Assembly: GCA_963801505.1 (NCBI GenBank)
Contig: CAWDEY010000011.1
Span: 248,001-312,000, forward strand
DNA: 64,000 nt
Reading direction: 5' to 3'
DNA from: JAOUFP01 sp963801505
GTDB lineage: Bacteria > Nitrospirota > Thermodesulfovibrionia > Thermodesulfovibrionales > UBA6898
Under the pieces are notes generated by a model. That model made no database searches. It worked only from the letters and a program-made list of their open reading frames with translations, and was not told the DNA's origin. Positions 16,359-25,256 of the stretch are shown here, piece after piece (position 1 is the first letter of the stretch; each line of letters begins with the position of its first letter). A program made the translations under genes and the position numbers.

Positions 16359-17522
16359 CTAGGCTGCCTCTTCCCTCACAGAAACTGCAACCTTGTAAAG
16401 CACGGTCAAAACAAGTATCCCTATGGCCCATACACCCAGTGTAATTATCGATTCGGGCAGGGTAGGCCAGTATTCAGTTACGCCCTCAAACATATTCGGC
16501 ACAAAGCCGCCTATGACCAATCCGAATCCCTTGTCAATCCAGAGCGAGATGAACAGCATCGAGCAGGCGAAGGCCAGTATCTTCTCGTTCTTCCTAAGCT
16601 GTGGAAAGAGCAGTATCGAAAGAGATGCAAGGGCAAATATGCTCGAAGTCCACATAAGAGGGACAAGTTTGTCATGCCCGGCGATTCCGGTATAGAGGTA
16701 CTTAAACGGAAGCATATGGCCCGGAATATTACTATAGAAGGCGGTGAAAAATTCCATTCCGAGCAGGAAGACGTTTGCGGCCATCGCATAGGTGACGATC
16801 TTGGCCAATGCCTGAATCGGTTCCTTACCAGGATCAAATTTAGTAAGCTTTCTAACCAGCAGCGAAAGCAGAATCAGGAGCGACGGACCACCGGCAAATG
16901 CCGAAGCCAGAAAGCGGGGAGCCATGACAGCGGTGAGCCAGAAGTGTCTCCCCGGGACTCCGGCATACAGGAAAGCGGTCACGGTATGGATGCTGACAGC
17001 CCATGGTACCGAAAGATAAATCAAGGGTTTCACCCACTGAGGAGGCTTTACTCCCTTACGTTCAGCACCAAGCGTTGTCCAGCCTATTACAAGGTTCAGC
17101 GCAAGATAACCTATCAGAACAACGCTGTCCCAGAACATGACTGAATTAGGCGTAGGATGCAAAATAACGTTTGTAATCCTCATAGGCTGACCCATGTCCA
17201 CAAAGATGAAAAGAACGCACATTATTACTGCGGAGATCGCGAGAAATTCGCCCAGGATGACGAGCTTGCCGAATTTCTTGAAGTCATGGAGGTAATAGGG
17301 GATGACAAGCATGACAGCCGAGGCAGCAACACCAACTAAAAAGGTGAACTGGCCTATATAAAGCCCCCAGGAGACATCCCTGCTCATGCCTGTTATTCCA
17401 AGACCTTCAGTGAATTGTCTGAGATACGTGAGTACAGCTACTCCAATTATAGCGAGCAAAATAAATATCCACGTCCAGTATCTTCGACCTCCGATTAGTG
17501 CCTTATCCAGCATTTTCGCCAC
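16359..17522 (-). CDS. dsrP: DsrP, NrfD-family quinone-interacting membrane subunit
   Basis: A 387-residue integral membrane protein of the NrfD/PsrC family with about ten hydrophobic segments (first at residues 17-34). In DsrMKJOP it exchanges electrons between menaquinone and the periplasmic DsrO/DsrJ subunits. Signature-like regions include GLYIGQFTFLVGVAASAVMLVIPYYLHDFKKFG and AVSIHTVTAFLYAGVPGRHFWLTAVMAPRFLASAFAGGPSLLIL. It overlaps dsrO by 20 bases, indicating coupled translation. Intact and of typical length. Confidence 0.95.
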   Translation of the reverse strand: MAKMLDKALIGGRRYWTWIFILLAIIGVAVLTYLRQFTEGLGITGMSRDVSWGLYIGQFTFLVGVAASAVMLVIPYYLHDFKKFGKLVILGEFLAISAVIMCVLFIFVDMGQPMRITNVILHPTPNSVMFWDSVVLIGYLALNLVIGWTTLGAERKGVKPPQWVKPLIYLSVPWAVSIHTVTAFLYAGVPGRHFWLTAVMAPRFLASAFAGGPSLLILLSLLVRKLTKFDPGKEPIQALAKIVTYAMAANVFLLGMEFFTAFYSNIPGHMLPFKYLYTGIAGHDKLVPLMWTSSIFALASLSILLFPQLRKNEKILAFACSMLFISLWIDKGFGLVIGGFVPNMFEGVTEYWPTLPESIITLGVWAIGILVLTVLYKVAVSVREEAA

Positions 17523-18351
17523 CTCCTATCACATAATAAATACTGGGCTCTGTTCCGAGTTCCGGTTTTCGCCTGATGGTGTATTTTGAGGCTATGATCT
17601 TTCTGACCTCAGAATTCGGATCTGCGAGATCACCAAAAACAATCGCACCATTTGATACCTCGACACACGCGGGTATTTTGCCCACTGCCAGTCGCTCGGT
17701 ACACAACGTACATTTCTCTACTACACCGATCGTCCTCGTAGGATATTCCTTGTTCTCTGTCTCGGGGTTAATGAATGGCCGTCCGTTGGCATCCTTGCCT
17801 CTCGGATCTCTCCAGTTGAAGCTTCTGGCGCCGAACGGGCAGGCTGCCATACAGAACCTGCAGCCGATACAACGGTGCATGTCCTGCATTACGATGCCAT
17901 CGTTTCTTTTAAAGGTCGCCTTTGTCGGACATACCCTGACGCATGCAGGGCTGGCGCAGTGGTTACAGAAGAGGAAAAAATTCTTTTCTTTTAACTCGAC
18001 GTTCTGGTATTCCGATTCAGTAGCAGTCGGGAAGGTACGTTCAAAATTGTCTTTCCAGATCCATTTAACCTCCTGCCTTATCCTGATATCATCGGGAAGA
18101 CCGCTCATGTCCGGCACATTATGGATACTGTGGCACGCGTTTATGCACTTCTGATAACCCTCATCGGATTCCAGCTTGCTCATATCAACAACAAAACCCC
18201 ATCTCTTTGCTGTCAGAGACCTGGGATCAGGCGAAGTCTGCGCTGCCTCGAGACCGTTGTTCCGCAGTCCGTTGAAGACAGCGGTCCCGCCGATTCCCGC
18301 TACTGTTGAAACTCCCACCAGTTTTAGAAATTGTCTTCTGTTTATACTCAT
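17503..18351 (-). CDS. dsrO: DsrO, periplasmic iron-sulfur subunit
   Basis: A 282-residue Tat-exported ferredoxin-like protein. ATG 18349-18351 is chosen over an upstream in-frame start because GGAGAAC lies 8 bases before it and it opens the Tat signal RRQFLKLVGVSTVAGIGG. Cluster motifs: CNHCASPACVRVCP, CIGCRFCMAACP, CTLCTERLAVGKIPACVEV plus an N-terminal Cys set near residue 66. It relays electrons between DsrP and DsrJ. The ATGA overlap with dsrJ and overlap with dsrP mark a tight operon. Confidence 0.93.
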   Translation of the reverse strand: MSINRRQFLKLVGVSTVAGIGGTAVFNGLRNNGLEAAQTSPDPRSLTAKRWGFVVDMSKLESDEGYQKCINACHSIHNVPDMSGLPDDIRIRQEVKWIWKDNFERTFPTATESEYQNVELKEKNFFLFCNHCASPACVRVCPTKATFKRNDGIVMQDMHRCIGCRFCMAACPFGARSFNWRDPRGKDANGRPFINPETENKEYPTRTIGVVEKCTLCTERLAVGKIPACVEVSNGAIVFGDLADPNSEVRKIIASKYTIRRKPELGTEPSIYYVIGGGENAG

Positions 18352-18776
18352 AATACGTTCTCCTTCGGCATGTTCTCCTGCGGCACGTTCTCCTTTGGTA
18401 TGATATGACAACTAAAGCAATAAGGCGTAACTCCCATATAGTTGTGGCATTCGTCACAGAACTTCTTCTTGTTCGAATGGCAGTTCAGGCAGGTATTTTG
18501 AAGGCTCATATTAATACTCTGTCCAGCCGTATTGACATAGATCCTGTCGCCGTTACGCACCACGGAATCCCTCCAGGTATTGAGCAGTTGCATGTGTTCT
18601 GACCTCATGAAATCCTTGGACTCAACACATTTTTTGACCTGCATCTTATTGATAACAGGGGTATCGATACTCGGCTTTGGTTTAGCGCTGGCCTTTCCCA
18701 TATTTAAGAGGAAAGGAAAGGTTACAAACAATATAAATACAATAAGTCCCGCAATAATTTTACCGCTATTGTACAT
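18348..18776 (-). CDS. dsrJ: DsrJ, periplasmic triheme cytochrome c
   Basis: A 142-residue protein with an N-terminal membrane helix (residues 8-30, uncleaved or signal) and three CxxCH heme sites: CLNCH, CDECH and CFSCH, the number expected for DsrJ. The tail IPKENVPQENMPKENVL is a three-unit pentapeptide repeat not essential to the fold, encoded by three 15-base repeats. Its stop overlaps the dsrO ATG (ATGA). DsrJ sits in the periplasm and may act on a sulfur compound or pass electrons. Confidence 0.93.
   Translation of the reverse strand: MYNSGKIIAGLIVFILFVTFPFLLNMGKASAKPKPSIDTPVINKMQVKKCVESKDFMRSEHMQLLNTWRDSVVRNGDRIYVNTAGQSINMSLQNTCLNCHSNKKKFCDECHNYMGVTPYCFSCHIIPKENVPQENMPKENVL
18356..18400 (-). 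repeat. Three 15-base tandem repeats at the end of dsrJ
   Basis: Units 18356-18370, 18371-18385 and 18386-18400 differ by one to three bases. On the coding strand each carries GGAGAAC, so three ribosome-site-like sequences precede the dsrO ATG. Confidence 0.8.
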
Positions 18777-18778
18777 TG

Positions 18779-20386
18779 CTAGTTGCCCTCCTTTCCTGGA
18801 AGGGGATCCCCGCGCAGATTGGTCTCTCTTTCTTTCTCTCCTGTCATGATAAGAGCGTTTGCGACCATCTCGTGAACACCTGTTACCCTGACCCCGGGGA
18901 CCCAGTAATCCATGGAGGCTGAAAGCGTAGCCCTGTCAATTGCACATATATTTGACAGCATGTTTACTCCGTGCTTTTCATGTACATATTTTACGGCATT
19001 GGCCCTCGGCAATCCGCCTCTCATCCTTAGTTCCATATTTTCACTTGCGTTGAGTCCTGTACCGCTGCCGCAGCAGAAGGTCTTTTCCCTTATGGTATCT
19101 TCAGGCATTTCATGGAAATTATTGCATACATTCTTTATGATATACCTTGGCTCCTCAAGCAGTCCCATGCCTCTAGCGGTATTGCAGGAATCATGGTAGG
19201 TAACGATCAGGTCGTCATTTCTGCTAGGGTCGAGTTTGAGCTTGTTGTTCTTTATCAGGTCAGCAGTAAATTCAGTAATATGTATCATCTTTGTTGATTT
19301 GGCGTTTTCAAACCTGGTACCCGTGATCGGGGAAACAGGGACCTCCATGAAATCAGCGGGGCCGTTCCAGGTGTCCATGTACTGCTGCAGCACCCTCCAC
19401 ATATGGCCGCACTCTCCACCGATTATGTATTTTACACCAAGACGTTTCGCCTCTGCATATATCTTCGAGTTCAGCCTTTTAGCCATCTCGTTTGAGGTAA
19501 AGAAACCGAAGTTGCCTCCTTCCGAGGCGTATGTGCTCCAGGTATAATCAAGTCCAAGTTCGTGGAAGAGCATCATGTAGCCCATGCAGGTGAAGGTGCC
19601 GGGATCAGCGAAAAGGTCTCCTGACGGGGTGACAAAGAGTATCTCTGCGCCCTTCCTGTTAAAAGATGGGTTTATCCTTATGCCTGTGACAGTTTCGATG
19701 TCATCGACCATACCCTCGATGCTGTTCATGATCGCATGGGGTTCAAGACCGAGGTGGTTGCCCTTCATGTAACAGTTGGCCACTGGCCCTGATATCCAGT
19801 CCGTGTTTAAGCCCAGCAGGTTGAGAAATTCCCTGCCCATCATCGTGATCTCTGCCTGGTCTATACCGTAGGGACAGAAGATTGAGCAGCGACGGCATTC
19901 CGTGCACTGGAAGAAGTAGTACCACCATTCCTTCAATACATCAACGGTAAGTTCTCTCGCCCCCGCAAGCCTGCCCAGCACCTTGCCGGGAGTCGTGAAA
20001 TATTTCCTGTAAACAGATCTCATCAGTTCTGCCCTGAGCACAGGCATATTCTTGGGGTCCCCCGAGCCGATATAAAAATGGCACTTGTCAGCGCAGGCAC
20101 CACATCTGACACAGATATCCATAAAAAGCTTAAAGGAGCGATATTTGGACAGTCTGTCAGACATTGCCTCAAGGATCGTCCCTTCCCAGTCTTTTGGCAG
20201 CTTCCAGTTATCTTCTGCGGGTGACCAGTCTCGCGCATTAGGGAAATCCAATATCTTAAGGTTCTTACCTTTCGCTCCCCAGCAATATGTCCCTGGTTTG
20301 AATTCAACTGGAGTATCCATCCACTCCGTTTCTGGAGGAGTATAATCTAGTTTAGACAGTTCTTCTTTAATAGGACCTTTTGCCAT
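18779..20386 (-). CDS. dsrK: DsrK, HdrD-like catalytic iron-sulfur subunit
   Basis: A 535-residue cytoplasmic protein related to heterodisulfide reductase HdrD. Two [4Fe-4S] motifs, CVRCGACADKCH (near residue 92) and CTECRRCSIFCP (near 160), are followed by a Cys-rich CCG-type domain (GGECGH; HDSCNTARG; FCCGSGTG) that forms the special catalytic cluster. It is thought to reduce the DsrC trisulfide with electrons from DsrM. It lies 2 bases after dsrM and just before dsrJ. Confidence 0.95.
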   Translation of the reverse strand: MAKGPIKEELSKLDYTPPETEWMDTPVEFKPGTYCWGAKGKNLKILDFPNARDWSPAEDNWKLPKDWEGTILEAMSDRLSKYRSFKLFMDICVRCGACADKCHFYIGSGDPKNMPVLRAELMRSVYRKYFTTPGKVLGRLAGARELTVDVLKEWWYYFFQCTECRRCSIFCPYGIDQAEITMMGREFLNLLGLNTDWISGPVANCYMKGNHLGLEPHAIMNSIEGMVDDIETVTGIRINPSFNRKGAEILFVTPSGDLFADPGTFTCMGYMMLFHELGLDYTWSTYASEGGNFGFFTSNEMAKRLNSKIYAEAKRLGVKYIIGGECGHMWRVLQQYMDTWNGPADFMEVPVSPITGTRFENAKSTKMIHITEFTADLIKNNKLKLDPSRNDDLIVTYHDSCNTARGMGLLEEPRYIIKNVCNNFHEMPEDTIREKTFCCGSGTGLNASENMELRMRGGLPRANAVKYVHEKHGVNMLSNICAIDRATLSASMDYWVPGVRVTGVHEMVANALIMTGEKERETNLRGDPLPGKEGN

Positions 20387-20388
20387 CT

Positions 20389-21381
20389 CTACTCCTTTTC
20401 TACTGGTAACCCAGCCTTTTTCATTTTTTCCCTGAAGTCATCCTCATATTCTTCATAGGTATGTACATGGACGGGATAGTTCCAGGGATTGATGTGCCTG
20501 ACTGCCCTGCTGTTATTCACCATATTCCTGGTTGGACTGAGAAATACTCCACCCATATGCATCAGTTTGCTGAATGGGAAATACGCAAACAAAACGCAGA
20601 TCAGAAAGAGATGGATGTAAAAGATAACTCCAACGCCCTCCGGGATTGTCGGGCTGAAGCTGGCCAGTCCCAACGCCAATTCCTTTACTCCTACGACATG
20701 CACCTTAAAGAAATATCTCATAAGAACACCTGAACCGGCGATGCCCAATATGAGAAAGAGCGGGAAAAAATCAGCGGCAAGAGAGATATACCTCACCTGA
20801 GGTATCCAGAATCTTCTGATTACGAGAAAGGTTACCGCTCCCAAGATAACGGCATCTGTAATATAGAAAAGAGGCGCACCGATCTGTAAAAAGCTGTCGA
20901 GACTTTCCACTATTTTTATTACAAATGGCACATTCAGGCTAAAGAACCTCAAATGCCTGATAAGGATAATAAGAAAAGACCAGTGGAAGGCAAGTCCGGC
21001 CATCCAGAGCCATTTGTCAGACCCGTATGAAAGCTTCGGGCCTTCCCTGAATTCGGTCTTAATGTTCCGAAACAGGGAGCGAAATAAAAGCACTTCAAGC
21101 AACATCCTTCCTATGACCCCTAATGTGGTGGAAGGGTTTTCAAGTTTGTTTTGCTTGATCCAGGGGAATGACTCCATCTGACCGCATGTAGTCGGTATGC
21201 AGAATGGCACAGGCGAACGTCCCCATTGTATAACGCGGTAAATGAAACCCGCGATGAAAATCGCAACCGCAGCGTAGGGGACCAGCACTCCGAAAAGAAA
21301 ATGGAGGTTCGCCATCTTCACTCCTGCAAAGGCAAGCAGAACCAGTACTATAACTGTGAAGAAGGGCATTAAGGCTCTCAT
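20389..21381 (-). CDS. dsrM: DsrM, cytochrome b-type membrane subunit
   Basis: A 330-residue NarI-like diheme cytochrome b with about six membrane helices and paired His residues (FHWSFLIILIRHLRF and IHLFLICVLFAYFPFSKLMHMGG). It oxidises menaquinol and passes electrons to DsrK. First gene of the dsrMKJOP set, with 2- to 5-base spacings to neighbours. The C-terminal tail HTYEEYEDDFREKMKKAGLPVEKE is cytoplasmic. Intact. Confidence 0.95.
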   Translation of the reverse strand: MRALMPFFTVIVLVLLAFAGVKMANLHFLFGVLVPYAAVAIFIAGFIYRVIQWGRSPVPFCIPTTCGQMESFPWIKQNKLENPSTTLGVIGRMLLEVLLFRSLFRNIKTEFREGPKLSYGSDKWLWMAGLAFHWSFLIILIRHLRFFSLNVPFVIKIVESLDSFLQIGAPLFYITDAVILGAVTFLVIRRFWIPQVRYISLAADFFPLFLILGIAGSGVLMRYFFKVHVVGVKELALGLASFSPTIPEGVGVIFYIHLFLICVLFAYFPFSKLMHMGGVFLSPTRNMVNNSRAVRHINPWNYPVHVHTYEEYEDDFREKMKKAGLPVEKE

Positions 21382-21385
21382 TTAG

Positions 21386-21958
21386 TTACCTCTTTTCGTT
21401 TAAGTTAACAAAATTACTGTCTGGGGCGTCCGGTTCTTCTTCCGGCTTCTCACAGATCAGGTTTGCTTTCTGTAAAAGTCTGAAAGTCATATGTCTCATT
21501 TCATTAGCTTTGATGTCATACAGTTTCTCTCTGCAGCGCATAAAAATGTCGAAGGCAAGGAGGCCCAGAGAGTCAATCTGGATCTCAATCAGCGTCAGTT
21601 CATCTGATAGGTTATTTTCGCGGATTTCTTTTGCAAGCTCATCTCGTATAATTTTTTTCAGGAAGAAAACGAATGAGATGGCCTGAGACGCGGTGAACTC
21701 CTGAATAGCCCGTATCCTGATTATATTATCAAGAAATACCGAAACCCTGTCATGGTCGATTCCCTGGAGAAGATCTTCAAAGATGCCCTCTACGCCCTCT
21801 GATACGCTGTGACCTACAGGGTTGGCAAATCTGCTGCTATTCTTTCCACGTAAAAAATTGGCTGTTTCTGCCGGATATGTATCAAGAATATGGTCAATCC
21901 ATCTTTTCAGGATGACTGCTCTCTTATCGGAGAGAAAATTTTTCAGATTCGCAGCCAT
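21386..21958 (-). CDS. RsbRD N-terminal-domain protein preceding dsrMKJOP
   Basis: A 190-residue helical cytoplasmic protein resembling the RsbRD-type N-terminal globin-like sensor domain (NFLSDKRAVILKRWIDHILDTYP; NPVGHSVSEGVEGIFEDLL; AIQEFTASQAISFVFFLKKIIRDEL). ATG 21956-21958 is chosen over an upstream TTG because AAGGAG lies 9 bases upstream. The upstream frame crosses a G9 run. Such genes commonly precede dsrMKJOP in sulfate reducers. Role unproven; possibly a redox or signal sensor for the complex. The gap to dsrM is 4 bases. Confidence 0.8.
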   Translation of the reverse strand: MAANLKNFLSDKRAVILKRWIDHILDTYPAETANFLRGKNSSRFANPVGHSVSEGVEGIFEDLLQGIDHDRVSVFLDNIIRIRAIQEFTASQAISFVFFLKKIIRDELAKEIRENNLSDELTLIEIQIDSLGLLAFDIFMRCREKLYDIKANEMRHMTFRLLQKANLICEKPEEEPDAPDSNFVNLNEKR

Positions 21959-22107
21959 TACTGGCCGCTCCTTGAAGCAGGGGGGGGGAAGCAGGGTTGA
22001 CAAATATAAACAGATAAATAAAAGGGATGCTTAAAAGTATTTTCAAATTGAGTAAGAATCATTTATCAGCCTAGCGCACCTTCTCCCTTTCTGTTTTTAT
22101 CTGTCTC

Positions 22108-22153
22108 AAAAACAGTACCCCAAAGAAGCATGCTCAATGGGGTACTGTTTTTT
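22108..22153 (-). terminator. Terminator of dsrC
   Basis: 12-base arms AACAGTACCCCA / TGGGGTACTGTT with a 15-base loop, T-rich on both sides, so usable in both directions. It separates dsrC from the downstream dsrMKJOP operon. Confidence 0.85.
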
Positions 22154-22178
22154 GATTTTTTGTCGAAAAGCAATGCTC

Positions 22179-22514
22179 TTATACGCAGCCTGTAGGCTTT
22201 GGAAGCCCGGCATATTTACATGCCTGTTTGGCAGGACCACCTGGATACAACTCATAAAGGTATTTTGTATTGCCTTTTTCCGGTCCCATGGCTTTTCCTA
22301 TTTCTTTGACGAGGATCTTGATCATAGGAGCAATCTGGTACTGTTTGTAGTATTCTCTCAGGAAATTGATAACCTCCCAGTGTGACTCTGTGAGTTCTAC
22401 GCTGTCCTGCTTGGCCAGTTCAATAGCCAAGTCCTTTGTCCAGTCATCGAGATTAAGAAGATATCCGTCATCGTCGACCTCGATCTGTTTGCCCTGAAAA
22501 TCCATTGTTGCCAT
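22179..22514 (-). CDS. dsrC: DsrC, sulfur-carrier protein of dissimilatory sulfite reduction
   Basis: A 111-residue DsrC. Both functional cysteines of the C-terminal arm are present: KQACKYAGLPKPTGCV, with the penultimate Cys (CysA) and the Cys 11 residues before (CysB). This marks a true DsrC rather than a TusE-like protein. It accepts sulfur from DsrAB as a trisulfide that DsrMK then reduces. Typical segments LNFLREYYKQYQIAPMIKILVKEIGKAMG-like are seen. It is flanked by its own terminator and a gene-free upstream region, so it is probably transcribed alone and highly. Confidence 0.97.
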   Translation of the reverse strand: MATMDFQGKQIEVDDDGYLLNLDDWTKDLAIELAKQDSVELTESHWEVINFLREYYKQYQIAPMIKILVKEIGKAMGPEKGNTKYLYELYPGGPAKQACKYAGLPKPTGCV

Positions 22515-22824
22515 TTTTTCCCCCTTTCATAGTAGGTATTTGATTTTCATCTTTGCAGGGATTTATTCCTGCAAGCAAGTAAAATACCAAAAAGTATTTA
22601 ACTTATTTTTTTAAACTCAGATTTCATCTGGTCTGTTGTCTATCAGATTAGGCTCTAAACAGTAATACACATGCATGGCTTCGGTCAAATAAAAAAAACT
22701 TATCAGACAATCATCTTTATTTATTCTCTGGACACCAAGGATTCTAGCAGAGGTGCAAACCCTTATAACTTATTTCCCTGCAACAATATTTTAACAGCTC
22801 AGTGATATTCAAAGGCTGCATAGT

Positions 22825-23176
22825 TTATTTTTTCAGACGGACAAAAATAAAGCCGGGGGACGGCCTCCCGCGTGTGACCGCTTCCCTGCCGAACTTATGC
22901 CTTCTGGTGTTATAGGTCAGTTCCAGTATTTCATAGTCCTCACCAGGTGTCATGTTCCAGGCCTTGTCAAGGTCTCCATCAAAGGCCAGGTTTAATGCAT
23001 CGACATAGGCATCCCCCATATTATGGCCTGAGCGGTCATACACATATACCGCACTGCATGTGCATCTCCCTCCGGTAATGGTGCTCCCAAAGCTGGCTTC
23101 TTAACTCCTTTGGTTCTTCTATCGGATTATCGCAAAACGGGCACCGCAATATGCTGTTTTCATCATTTCTGCTCAT
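22825..23176 (-). CDS. Zinc-ribbon dsr-associated protein (frameshifted)
   Basis: ATG 23174-23176 overlaps the stop context of the HEAT gene and reads MSRNDENSILRCPFCDNPIEEPKELR, then the frame breaks near 23095-23105. The next frame continues SFGSTITGGRCTCSAVYVYDRSGHNMGDAYVDALNLAFDGDLDKAWNMTPGEDYEILELTYN and ends FIFVRLKK. The two CxxC/CxC pairs (CPFC, CTC) suggest a zinc ribbon. I know this protein type as a neighbour of dsr genes, of unknown function. The span is one base over a multiple of three. Confidence 0.7.
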
Positions 23177-23827
23177 TCAATTCTCCTCTTCTGATAACCT
23201 TTCATGAATCTTTGCTGCCAGCTCTCCGACGCTCAGAGAGACAAAGCCTCCATCCCTGTATAGCGTAACAATGCTGCTGTCATCTTTCAGGGCTGATACT
23301 GCAGGGAGGGTCCCTCTTAATTTATATGCTCCTGAAATAAGCAACGCGTATGCACGCACCAGGGGATCTTCATCCCGCAGAAACGGACCTGTGAATTCTG
23401 CGGAAACACTGATCAAATCAGGACGCACTTCACCTATCCTGAAGATCGCCCGGAGCACGCCGTGTCTCAGCATCAGCTCATCATGGAACGATGCGATAAC
23501 CGGCGCAATATCAGCAAATGAATCAGGACTGTTCCTTACAATTTCTCCGAGCATCTCAGGTGCGCTTGATAGATTGTTCCCTGACTCATCGCGCATCATC
23601 CAGAGGAGCCTCTGCGCAAGGTTTCTGATCACTTCAGGACTTGTTTTCGCTATTTCACCGGCGATAATGCCTGTCACCTCTATCGCCCTCCAGCATAAAA
23701 CAGCGCTCTTGTCATAGGTGATACTGATAAGAAGCCTGAAGAGGCCCCTGGTATTTTTTTTCGCTAACTCCATAATTTCGTCATATTTTTTTTCTTCCAG
23801 TAAGGGCAGAATTTCTTTTCTTTGCAT
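23177..23827 (-). CDS. HEAT-like repeat protein, dsr-associated (DVU0298 type)
   Basis: A 216-residue all-helical protein without signal peptide. Helical repeats are seen from residue 1 to about 200 (LLEEKKYDEIMELAKKNTRGLFRLLISITYDKSAVLCWRAIEVTG; VRNSPDSFADIAPVIASFHDELMLRHGVLRAIFRIGE). It resembles the DVU0298-type HEAT repeat proteins of sulfate reducers. It lies 1 base from dsrN and overlaps the zinc-ribbon gene, so the three are likely co-expressed. A protein-binding or assembly role is inference. Confidence 0.75.
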   Translation of the reverse strand: MQRKEILPLLEEKKYDEIMELAKKNTRGLFRLLISITYDKSAVLCWRAIEVTGIIAGEIAKTSPEVIRNLAQRLLWMMRDESGNNLSSAPEMLGEIVRNSPDSFADIAPVIASFHDELMLRHGVLRAIFRIGEVRPDLISVSAEFTGPFLRDEDPLVRAYALLISGAYKLRGTLPAVSALKDDSSIVTLYRDGGFVSLSVGELAAKIHERLSEEEN

Positions 23828-23828
23828 A

Positions 23829-25256
23829 TTAACAACCTTTCCTTTTGTAAGAAGATGCCTTTTTTACAAGACCGTCGGCCCATTCAGGAGAGCCGAGGGC
23901 ATGCAGGTGAGTATACGTAGCCAATACGTTTTTATAGCATAATCCATCCATTTTATCTATGATCCCCTGACCTCGTTTCATCCGGAATGATAAATGCAGT
24001 CCCTCCTTTGTTTCTCTGTCAATGACCCTCGAATAATGGAATTCATGGCCTTTCAACACTGTACCTTTGGTATAAAACGGGTTTTCCCCTGTTATTTCCA
24101 GTATTGTATAACCATGAGCCTGCGGTTTTTTTTCGAGACAGAAGGTAAGCGGGAATATCCCGGACATAGGATATGTTTTATTTCCCAGAACAGTGCTTTC
24201 CCAAGATACATTAACCCGCCGCACTCCGCATATACAGGAAGGCCTCCTTCCACTGCATTACGGAGAGACTTCTTAAACGCAGTATTTTTTGCAAGCGCAA
24301 TAGCGTTCGTCTCCGGAAAACCGCCTCCGATATACAGGGCGTCTATATCAGGAAGTTCCCTCTCCTGCATCGCACTGATCTCCACAAGCTCCGCCCCCCT
24401 TTTTTGAAGTTCCTCAAAGTTCTCAGGGTAATAAAACTGGAACGCGGAATCCCTGATAATGCCGATTCTAACAATGGGGTCGGGGTTGGGGGTTGGGGAT
24501 TGGTTTTTTTCATCTTGCCATTCCCCTGATCTCAAATCCCTATGCCCTGTTTTCAGAGGGACCGCCCCCTGTGCAATCTCCAGAATGCTGTCAAGGTCAA
24601 TATACTGTCTGGCAATATCTCCGGCTCTGGACAGCGCCTCTTTTACTTCAGTATGTTCCTGAAAAGGTGTCAGGCCCATATGTCTTTCCGACAATAAATT
24701 TTCTTTGAGTTTCGGGACTGCACCAAGGACAGGTACCCTGCAGTATTTCTCTATCGTTTCCCGGATAATCTTTTCATGTCTTGCTCCGGCAATCTGGTTC
24801 AGGACAACTCCTTTTATGTCGACTTTCCTGTCGAATTTCTGTATGCCCAGAAGGACAGCAGCAGCTGTTCTGGTCATCTTGGTGCAGTCAAGCACAAGCA
24901 CTACCGGGGCCTTAAGCATCTTTGCAAGTTCAGCTGTGCTGTAAGTCCCCGCAGAGTCCATCCCGTCGTAGAGGCCTCTGTTGCCTTCTATGACAGCGCA
25001 ATCTGCCTTGCCGAAATGCCCCTTGAAATGAATACAGTATCTTTTCCTTGCTTATTAAAAACGGGTCAAGGTTATAACAGGGGTTAACAGCAGCTGCCGA
25101 GAGCCATCCTGCGTCAATATAGTCTGGCCCTTTCTTGTAGGGAACTATTGACAGTCCTTTTTGACGCCATGCGGATATGAGACCGAGGGAGACGGTTGTC
25201 TTGCCTGAGCCGCCTTTAAGCCCCGCGATTATCAGCCTTGGATATCGGGATCTCAT
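23829..25256 (-). CDS. dsrN: DsrN-type cobyrinate a,c-diamide synthase homologue (two frameshifts)
   Basis: CobB/CbiA-family glutamine amidotransferase; in dsr loci (DsrN) it probably amidates siroheme for DsrAB. Three frame segments make one protein: 25256 to about 25035 (P-loop GLKGGSGKTTVSLGL, PDYIDAGWL), about 25035-24205 (EGNRGLYDGMDSAGTYSTAELAKML; GGGFPETNA; VYAECGGLMYLG with the amidase Cys), and about 24205-23829 (NKTYPMSGIFPLTFCLEKKPQAHGYTILEI; HEFHYSRV). Breaks lie near 25030 and 24205. An in-frame repeat (24476-24542) adds about 20 residues between the ligase and amidase domains. Lies 188 bases from the divergent ykgJ-like gene. Confidence 0.85.
24476..24542 (+). repeat. G-rich / T-run / C-rich hairpin repeat, copy 2, inside dsrN
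   Basis: GGGG-TC-GGGG-TT-GGGGG-TT-GGGG blocks (24476-24503), a T7 run, then a C-rich arm with TTCCCCTGATCTCAAATCCC. Same layout as copies at 5034 and 37965. It is translated in frame as part of the dsrN linker (NQSPTPNPDP). The G blocks fit a G-quadruplex pattern on the template strand. Confidence 0.65.

Noticed and set aside
17576..18154. 192-codon plus-strand frame opposite dsrO
   Set aside because: Antisense to a clearly identified gene with Tat signal and cluster motifs; composition is that of a reverse-strand shadow.
22555..22824. tRNA or small RNA gene in the gap upstream of dsrC
   Set aside because: No cloverleaf, no terminator and no conserved motif could be recognised; probably just the dsrC promoter region.
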